Shown: positions 56,716-64,000 of the stretch, in pieces | How positions within the stretch are numbered: position 1 is the first letter of the stretch | How the letters are laid out: each line of letters opens with the position of its first letter | From: Tubulanus polymorphus | Lineage: Eukaryota; Nemertea; Palaeonemertea; Tubulaniformes; Tubulanidae | Length of the DNA: 64,000 nt | Reading direction: 5' to 3' | Assembly (NCBI RefSeq): GCF_964204645.1 | Contig: NC_134026.1 | Location: 22,648,650 to 22,712,649, forward strand | The notes under the pieces: generated by a model | The model's input: only the letters and a program-made list of their open reading frames with translations | What the model was told of the DNA's origin: nothing | Database searches by the model: none | Program-made: the position numbers and the translations under genes

Positions 56716-57312
56716 TGTTTACTGTGATTTAGTTAGTACTGCTGCTCATAGTGGCCTTTAGAGATTTCATTTCAACTGTTATCAATTCATCTTGCTGATT
56801 GTTACGATTACATAGAATGCCAAACTGTGCTCCTGTGATAGGTGAACTAACAGGGTCTCGATGAAAGATTTTCGAGTTAATGTGAAAGACTGTACAAGAA
56901 ATAAGAACATCGCTTTTGAGTGGACATTTTGAATGATAGAATTTTAAGAGGATAAGTGCAAATATTAGCCTTGTGATAACGTAGTAATTCAGCTTAGTAT
57001 CCTAGAAATATGGGCTCAAATAGAAGTTATTTACATTTCAACATATGTCTAGACAACACATGCTTTGTACGGGACTGCATGTTTATATATACATGTATAT
57101 TGATGTAGGTGGACTTGTATTAAAAAACATTAGAAATATATTGACCGCGATTTGTCAATTAGTAATTTTTCAACATAACGTTGTGAGACTTTTTACCAAA
57201 TCAGTACAACTGGAGAGATTCAAAAAACCAGAACTGAGTTAAGTTCAAGAAGTGATACCGAAGATGTTTGTAGCGGTGAACACATTAGTTTCTTGTGTAA
57301 TGTTATAATAAA
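56716..57312 (+). other. SARM1: Probable SARM1 3' UTR with polyadenylation signal
   Basis: AT-rich non-coding DNA after the TAA at 56713-56715. AATAAA at 57307-57312 is a candidate polyadenylation signal; longer forms cannot be excluded. Confidence 0.5.
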
Positions 57313-57319
57313 ACCAGCG

Positions 57320-59420
57320 TTACGAATTATGTGCGAGTACGTGTACTAGTGTCTAAAGTTCTTCACAAGTTGTTGTGATGATGAAATGCTAGCGGGAGTA
57401 TGTTGTATAGCTTTTATGATTCAATGTATGATGCAGAATCTATGATGTGGCACCTCATTTACACACGGGACAGCTATCCATATTCACGTGGGTGTAAAAT
57501 TAATATGGGTAAAATTTTTGAAGGCTGTTAACTCTTGGTCTTCTATAATCATATACTGAGTATTTTATGTTCTATTTTTTATCATTTATTTAAGATGTGA
57601 TATATAAGTACATGTGCTCTAGTATATGCGTACATGTACACTCATATATGTTTTGTGAGTTACAAAACAGTAATTTTGTTGCGATTTATTTTCATGTTAT
57701 TTATCCAAGTTACATCTATTCTTAATAATAATGTACATTTATGGTATTATTTACGGTTTCATATAGGCCTACGCCCGATGCGTTGTATTCGTTTGAAAAA
57801 GAGGTTAGTTGTCTTCAATTTTGCATTATCAACTAAAAAATGATTGTTGTGAACTGTCTCGCATATCTGAACTAACGGCGAAACAAATTTAACAGCTTTT
57901 CTTTATTTGTTACATTTTATAGCATCATAATATCAAAATACAACCTATGTACCGTACCTAAAAGAATATCAAAATTATAATTGTTATTTGTTCTGAATGG
58001 TACAGTACCAGGAACCCCAGTAATCTCTGCACAAAGTGTGGCTTAGCAGCTGAAATTTGTGCAATTTACTTCATCTTTTTGTTAATAATCATTGTTTTTC
58101 ATGTATATCTATATACTTATGGTATTCATACACATATAATCATTATGATCTGATACCAGTCTCGATATGTATGATGTTGGTATTTAGTTTACTGTTATAA
58201 CCGATTTTCCTTCAGTATCCATTTGATTGACCTGCACTTGGTTTCAAAGAATTTCTTGGGATTTTCATTCATTTATGAAATCCCTGAATTTGTTACCGGT
58301 ACATACAATTTCCACTCTGTAAGATTTTAAAGCATTTTCTTTCATTTCTAAGGTAGCAAATCAGTCTTGCCTTTGCATTCCTCAGTAGGATAGCATGATC
58401 ATTTTCGATTTTGTATTTTTGTTGAACAATTACAAAGCAAATTGTTCTATTGGTCTTGTTTTGAAACAAGTTACTCATTGGCGAGAGATATATTCATGCA
58501 GTAATCATTCATTTTAATCATTACGCTTTATGTACAGAAAAACCAGATATTCTACTGTAGAGTTAGGAACTCTTTAAGTTGCTTGATTAACTCATGAACC
58601 AAGTAGTAGGGCCATATTTGTATTTATGCAAGCCTGCATTCAATGCGAGAACTTAATCTGATAAAAGAAGGATGTAAAGAATAAAATCATTTAGTTATGA
58701 AATCGATTTTTGTTTGTTTGCTGTTTTTCTTCGCAATAGATGACAATTGTACCAAGGAGAGTATCCAGAAATTAAAGAATCTATATTTGTGAAGTTCTTG
58801 ATGTGTTCACTACCAGGATAATTCTTCCAATATCACTAGTTCATTTATCTAGCCAGTGTTATCTCTGACTCGCCAGATATTGGTACTGATATCTCTAGAA
58901 GCCTTGGCGTACTGGACAAAATTACATAGCACCCCCAATATCTTGGCCAAAAAACAACTCAATCAGCCTCCTGTCCTAGTCTAAACTTGTGCGATATGGA
59001 CGACACCTATTGTTGAGCTGAAATTACTTCTTTCTGTCTTTGCCACAGGCTTACTGCTGCTGGGATCATGTAAGCTATATTGTATTATTCAATTGGGCAG
59101 CGATATGGAGGAAGATTCTGGTTAAGAAACTACTGCTGCATTTCAATGGAGAAGCCAGGTCACTGGATCCTGGCTGCATTCACAAGACAGAATCCTGCCT
59201 GGTCATGGAGACAAGCTTCATGGTATGCGCACTCTATGAGTAGCCCCATATCAAAGCTTTTTCAATAGCTTGGGGACTAGTTGTAAAAGAGAAGATGGAA
59301 CATAACAATGTACTGGCAAAACTTAAGTATTCGTCGTTTTAGAAGAGACGTAAACCTGAAGAAGAGTTCAGCAAATCTCTGAATAAATACATCTTAAAAT
59401 GAAAGGAAACAACTTAGATC
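57320..59420. other. Intergenic DNA between convergent SARM1 and MLEC
   Basis: AT-rich. No conserved open frame, RNA gene or repeat recognised. Confidence 0.5.
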
Positions 59421-59429
59421 TAAATTATA

Positions 59430-61868
59430 TTACAAAGTTAATAAGTTTATTCATTCACATATTTATTTTCTTAATAGAAAGATTTTTTGACATGATATGA
59501 AAACATCATCATTGACTCGCACACTGAAATTAAGAATGAGAATGTTGTCATGAATAGATAGCTATATATATAAATAAGCACATGGATTCTTTCAAAATAT
59601 ATATATACATATGGGCGTGTTAACTGTATATAAAGGTACACATCAATCAGACATGGCCATCGTAAGTAATATATCAGATCTTAACTCTATTTACATGGGC
59701 CAAACAACCCAGCTAGTATTGCAAGGTGGCAGCCAAGTAAAAATTGATCAAATTGAATTTTTAAGTGAAGTCGTATGTTTGAAATCTAAAATCTACGAAT
59801 TAATAAGAATGCTTTGAGTTCAAATATGCTTGCCATGACGATATTTTCATTCTGATGAGTTGAAACATGTTTTGATGAAATTAATGTTTTTCTAAAAGAA
59901 AATTCCCACCTCCATTTAAGTGTGAGAAAGTAATGACTAATGAAGATTACATAATAAAATACCATATTCATTATACATGTGCACACACATTTCATTTCAA
60001 ATGCAATACGATATGGATGGAAACTGTTTCTATCTTCTACAGTACCAATATTTACAGAAAATTAAAATCATGAAATAAAATGAACATTAATTTTGTATAT
60101 CTGTAAACACATATACAGCGTCAAATCCTGATTTTATTGTACGGTTTTTTCCCAGTACAAATGTATATTTATCAGTGTTTTATTTCCTAAATAAACATAA
60201 ATGGTTTAATAAGAAAAATAAAATTGGCCCAAATTTTTATCTTAATATCCCGGTTACTACATTTGGTTCTACGACCTTTTTCATTCTAACTTCAAATTTA
60301 GTTATCATAGTTAAAATCAAAATGGTTTTGAACTACTTGCATTTCAAGTACGGTATGTTTCTAGATTTCTTAAATTTGATATTACTTATACTGATTACAT
60401 CAGTCCAGACGTCAAAGGCAGTCACGAATATACATACAATTCGTACAATAGACTTAAATTATTCAGGAAAAATAATACATTAACAGAGACCTCAATATAC
60501 AAATACATAGTACTACTGTACTTCCCTTACTACTTTTGCTGTTAACACAGTAAACATCGCATAATATACACTCTTACAAATAATTCTCCTAGATGATTGG
60601 GGCCCACTTTAATGAAGTTTCAGCTTGAAAAATGGTTAGGCTGATTGTTAATCAAGTTGCCTCAAAACCCTGAAATTTGAGTAAAATTTCTGTGAAACTG
60701 AACACAGTAGGCCTAGTTATTAGCAGTGATAAGCTGCAATTTTTTCACTAAATATCCTAACCAGGATGATTGATTGAGGTATCTATACAATGAACTAGCA
60801 AATCCATTCTTGCGTGAATTAACCAGTTATGTTTCTATGTACAAATGAAATGCCTTTTCATATAGATGTACGTACATTGTACATGGGAGCTCTACATTCT
60901 TTCAGTAAATACTCGTCCACATATTATGCAGCCACTTATTTATCAGCTATATATGAAAAAAAAAACCAAGATATACCAAAATACGAATTTGATTTGAAAT
61001 CATTATACAGTAGACTCTGCACATAGTGCCTACGATCAACTTTGATAACTGTTCAACTTGGATGTTTTTTGAAATATTTTTTGTGACACTATGGTCAATT
61101 GGTTATCACTCAAGTCGGACACATTTCTACGGTCCCACAAGATCCAACTTGAGCTAAGTCTACAGTATAGCATCAGTATATAGTGGATTTTTCCATGTAA
61201 AACCAGTCTACATTTGGCGGTTTCTGCATCTTATTTCACTCGACTATCAGCTGTTTCTTCTACTATCTTGAAATAATCTTCTATAAATGTAGCAAATGTA
61301 GCTCAACAAAAAGCAACTGTTTGAATTGTGTACCCATCTCTGCTTTTCCTTACATGAGAACGATGAATTACAACAAAAATACAGCAGTTGCTTACTTACT
61401 ACGTAGTGATATACGATACCAATTCAATCAACACCAAATATGTCCAATACAATAACTCTATTCAAAGATATGTATCATTCCCTTCACACACACTCAAAAC
61501 ATTATATAATGCCAACACAATTCTTTATACCGAAAAATCTGCTTGATAGCTATAGGTCTATATTCTACTGCATTCGCTATAATTTCAATTCATCTTTCAA
61601 TGTAAGTTGCAACAAAATATTAATCACTTTAATCATTTAGGCTAACTAATAATCATAAATCAATTTCTACAATTATTACAATCATTCATTATCCTTTGGA
61701 ATTAGAAAAGAGACATCTAAATGTTAAATATACGTAATTACTAATGTAACAACCTAGACGGCGTACTACATACTGCATGACTGCCACATCCCCTGCAAAT
61801 ATCCATTATAGATCTACCACATTTACCTCAACTACATTCAGCAGTTCCCTGTCATAACAGACCATCTT
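59430..61868 (-). other. Possible long 3' UTR of MLEC or intergenic DNA
   Basis: Non-coding on both strands. Minus-strand AATAAA hexamers occur, for example at about 59453-59448 and about 60137-60132, so the MLEC 3' end could lie anywhere here. Nothing else recognised. Confidence 0.3.
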
Positions 61869-63519
61869 TCATAATTTACACAGACAAAATACCAAAGGAA
61901 TGAAAGCACCAACTGCGATGAACAAAGGCAACATCATACTGCTAGTATCATCACCGGCATACGGGTCAGCAACTGCTGGGCCGGATGTGCGTCGATTTCT
62001 ATTTTCTTTTGCTTTTTCTTCAACTTTTTCTTCTTTATCTTCTTCATCTTCCTCTTCGCTGGGTGGCTTCACCATACCGGGAATGGGTGGTAGTTTTGGC
62101 ACATCTACAAAAATAGATAGTCGAAAATTTGATACAAGAACGCTATCATGAATTGAGGGTTGACAAATGTATGGAAAGATAAATTGGTAATTGTTGAAAT
62201 GATAACTAACCATCGACAGAACCTTTCATAACTATAAGAGCGTTTATTTTCGGGTTGTCAAGATCGCCCTGAAAGAACAGAAATAGTCAGCACAAACAGG
62301 ACCAAAATTCAGAAATCATTCACAGATTTGAAAGTTGATAGCTAGCAAACAAAATGGATTTCAAAGTTTACCTTTACAAAGTCTACTCTGATTTGCCCAT
62401 TTTTTAGCGACGATGTTTCGCCCATGATTTTGAGTTTTCCATTCTTCACGGAAAATGGGATGATTTCATCATGCGCCGTTCCTCTACCTACTTGGGAATA
62501 TATGTCGAGACCTTCGACTACGGTATGTTGACCGTTAACAACAACATCAAATACCTGAAATAGAAAAAATATTACGCCGAATTCAATTCATATATTCCGA
62601 TGCCATTTTTCAAGTAGTAAAAACTAACGAAGTGGTTATTCATATGGACACGTACGAATAATTCCGGAGGCTATTCGTACGCACCCATACAGATTACTCT
62701 GGAATTATTTGTACGGGATGTGATAGGGTTAGGGTAAGGTCAGGCTATATCTAGTCAAAACATTCGGCTGACTGTCAGTGAGCTCGGTGGTCTAGTGGTA
62801 TGATGCTGCGCTAGTTATTCACTGGCCCGGGTTCGAATCTCGCTTGATCCACTCTACTTTTTTCTAACTCTATTCTCCACACTCTCCTTGAATTTTCTAT
62901 GTTGCGCACCTCTGTGCCCATGCGCGACGTTAATCGGCCAATCAGCGATACTTATTAGTGTAGTACAGTTCCTAGTTTCGTACGAATAGCCTCCAGAGTA
63001 ATCCGTACGGGTCCGTACGAGTAGCCACAACGAAAAAATAAATATCGTAATCTTTTAAGCTAATTAATTTTGTGATTTTCATCAGGTGGAATAAATGATT
63101 GTGTCGGTCACGTAGAATACCTTTTGTCTGACGGCTGTAAACCAAACTTCGCAGAATTTTAACCAAAGAACATAATCTCCATCCTGTTTGATTGGAATGT
63201 CATATCCGAATGTTTGCGTGTGATATCTTTCCGTTTGGTAGAGTACTTGGTCCTGCGGTACGACGCGTTGGATGACTAGATTACGACCATAATCCGATGG
63301 AATTCCGGCGGTCAACATGTCTTTCTGGTATCGAATACCGTGGATGTCGGTGTGGGCATCACCGCCAGTATTCACCGCCCATATCACTTCGCCTAAGCCA
63401 CTCACATCGGCAAATACGAACAGTGAACTAACCAAAAATATGGATATTTTATAGAACAACGTTTTACCAGTGAACATGGTTAATTTTGAAGCTGTTTCGT
63501 GGACAAAACCTCCGTTCAA
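61869..63519 (-). CDS. MLEC: MLEC, malectin (ER carbohydrate-binding protein)
   Basis: ER membrane lectin that binds Glc2-high-mannose N-glycans and works with ribophorin I in glycoprotein quality control. Four exons: 63519-63121, 62554-62372, 62268-62211, 62104-61869; GT-AG introns, 876 nt, 291 aa (human 292). A second in-frame ATG at 63477 gives 277 aa and places the signal peptide ([20 protein letters not shown]) nearer the N-terminus, so either start is possible. Malectin domain: [26 protein letters not shown]-like [18 protein letters not shown] with the sugar-binding aromatic residues, then [25 protein letters not shown]. The acidic linker ([18 protein letters not shown]) precedes one C-terminal transmembrane segment ([20 protein letters not shown]) ending KL. 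Intact. Confidence 0.96.
62640..63035 (+). mobile_element. tRNA-like element framed by inverted repeats, in MLEC intron 1
   Basis: At 62781-62850 is a tRNA-like sequence (A box TGGTCTAGTGGTATGATG, B box GGTTCGAATCTC) resembling tRNA-Pro or tRNA-Glu, with a T stem that does not pair. It is bracketed by inverted repeats: GGAGGCTATTCGTACG (62666-62681) against its complement at 62979-62994, and CATACAGATTACTCTGG (62687-62703) against a diverged complement at 62993-63011. The two modules occur in swapped order on the two sides. Possibly a SINE inserted in a MITE, or an inverted-repeat SINE. It is antisense to MLEC. Confidence 0.6.
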
Positions 63520-64000
63520 ACGCTAAAACCCAAAACACCGGTCTCTCAAAACCCGGAAATGAGCTGTACGGGTTGTCTCATCGAAATCTGCTATCCACTT
63601 TTTTATATATTTCACCCGAATTCATCCGCTGTATCATGATAAAGTTCATTTATCCACATTGAAATTATCAATATAATTTTGATCAATCAAACGTATATCC
63701 AGAATGTTAAAAAATGAAGCTAGATTGATGTTAGAAAATAAGTAAATCAAAGACTATTTTTGTTGCAACGTCGTGGGTAAAGGAATAAGCGAATAGATAT
63801 TCTCAATACATATCTTGATTAAAATATTGTATTCGAATATATTGAGATGTAAACGAATCAGAACGTGAGAAGGAATGGTCGATGAGGTGCCCCCAATAAC
63901 AATTAGTGAATTAGTCAAGGTAAATGATGTATATTTAACGTATTTTATTTTTTATGATGGTTGATAACGACCACGTCCACACGGGGGCACTGGACTGACT
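63520..64000. other. Upstream flank of MLEC
   Basis: Probable MLEC promoter and 5' UTR near 63520-63600 (minus strand), then AT-rich DNA to the window end. No further gene recognised. Confidence 0.4.

Noticed and set aside
62781-62850. Functional tRNA gene
   Set aside because: Good A and B boxes, but the T stem and acceptor stem do not pair; better read as a tRNA-derived repeat.

Overview
This is a eukaryotic nuclear window, AT-rich, with intron-split genes, GT-AG splice sites, large satellite arrays and several kinds of transposon. Its genes (PRPF8, SARM1, MLEC, a giant C2H2 zinc-finger protein) and its repeat content fit a marine invertebrate, most likely a lophotrochozoan such as a mollusc. 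The taxon is inference only.

Layout. 1-5270: satellite A, monomers of about 215-253 bp organised into three near-identical higher-order units of about 1545 bp, closed on the right by a near-perfect 34-bp palindrome. 6080-12279 (+): two-exon gene for a C2H2 protein of about 2024 aa with about 28 fingers. It converges on 14388-33794 (-): complete PRPF8, the core U5 spliceosome scaffold, which I resolve into 39 coding exons (2376 codons). PRPF8 introns hold six box C/D snoRNA units on the gene's own strand, five of them in tandem in one intron. A 6.06-kb DIRS-type tyrosine-recombinase retrotransposon (21009-27067) has landed between two of these units. The same gene carries two small inverted-repeat elements (27544-28133 in an intron, 33952-34430 just upstream of the start codon).

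37178-56715 (+), head-to-head with PRPF8: SARM1, the ARM-SAM-SAM-TIR NAD+ hydrolase of axon degeneration. It has two alternative first coding exons with matching splice phase, an in-frame 39-bp microexon, and a 7.2-kb last intron. That intron holds a 4.87-kb element with about 44-bp terminal inverted repeats, an 8-bp target duplication and an internal array of about 21 monomers of about 190 bp (satellite B). 61869-63519 (-): MLEC (malectin), an ER lectin, whose first intron holds a tRNA-like sequence framed by inverted repeats.

Most notable. (1) A tandem intronic C/D snoRNA family whose guide is complementary to the 28S rRNA stretch CCCGUCUUGAAAC, hosted by a spliceosome gene and split by a DIRS element whose empty site can be read from a neighbouring unit. 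(2) Two satellites with the same plan: each monomer carries a diverged copy of the palindromic motif found at the end of its array or element. This suggests a class of satellite-amplifying inverted-repeat elements. Exon boundaries come from reading splice sites and conserved protein sequence; no database search was run.
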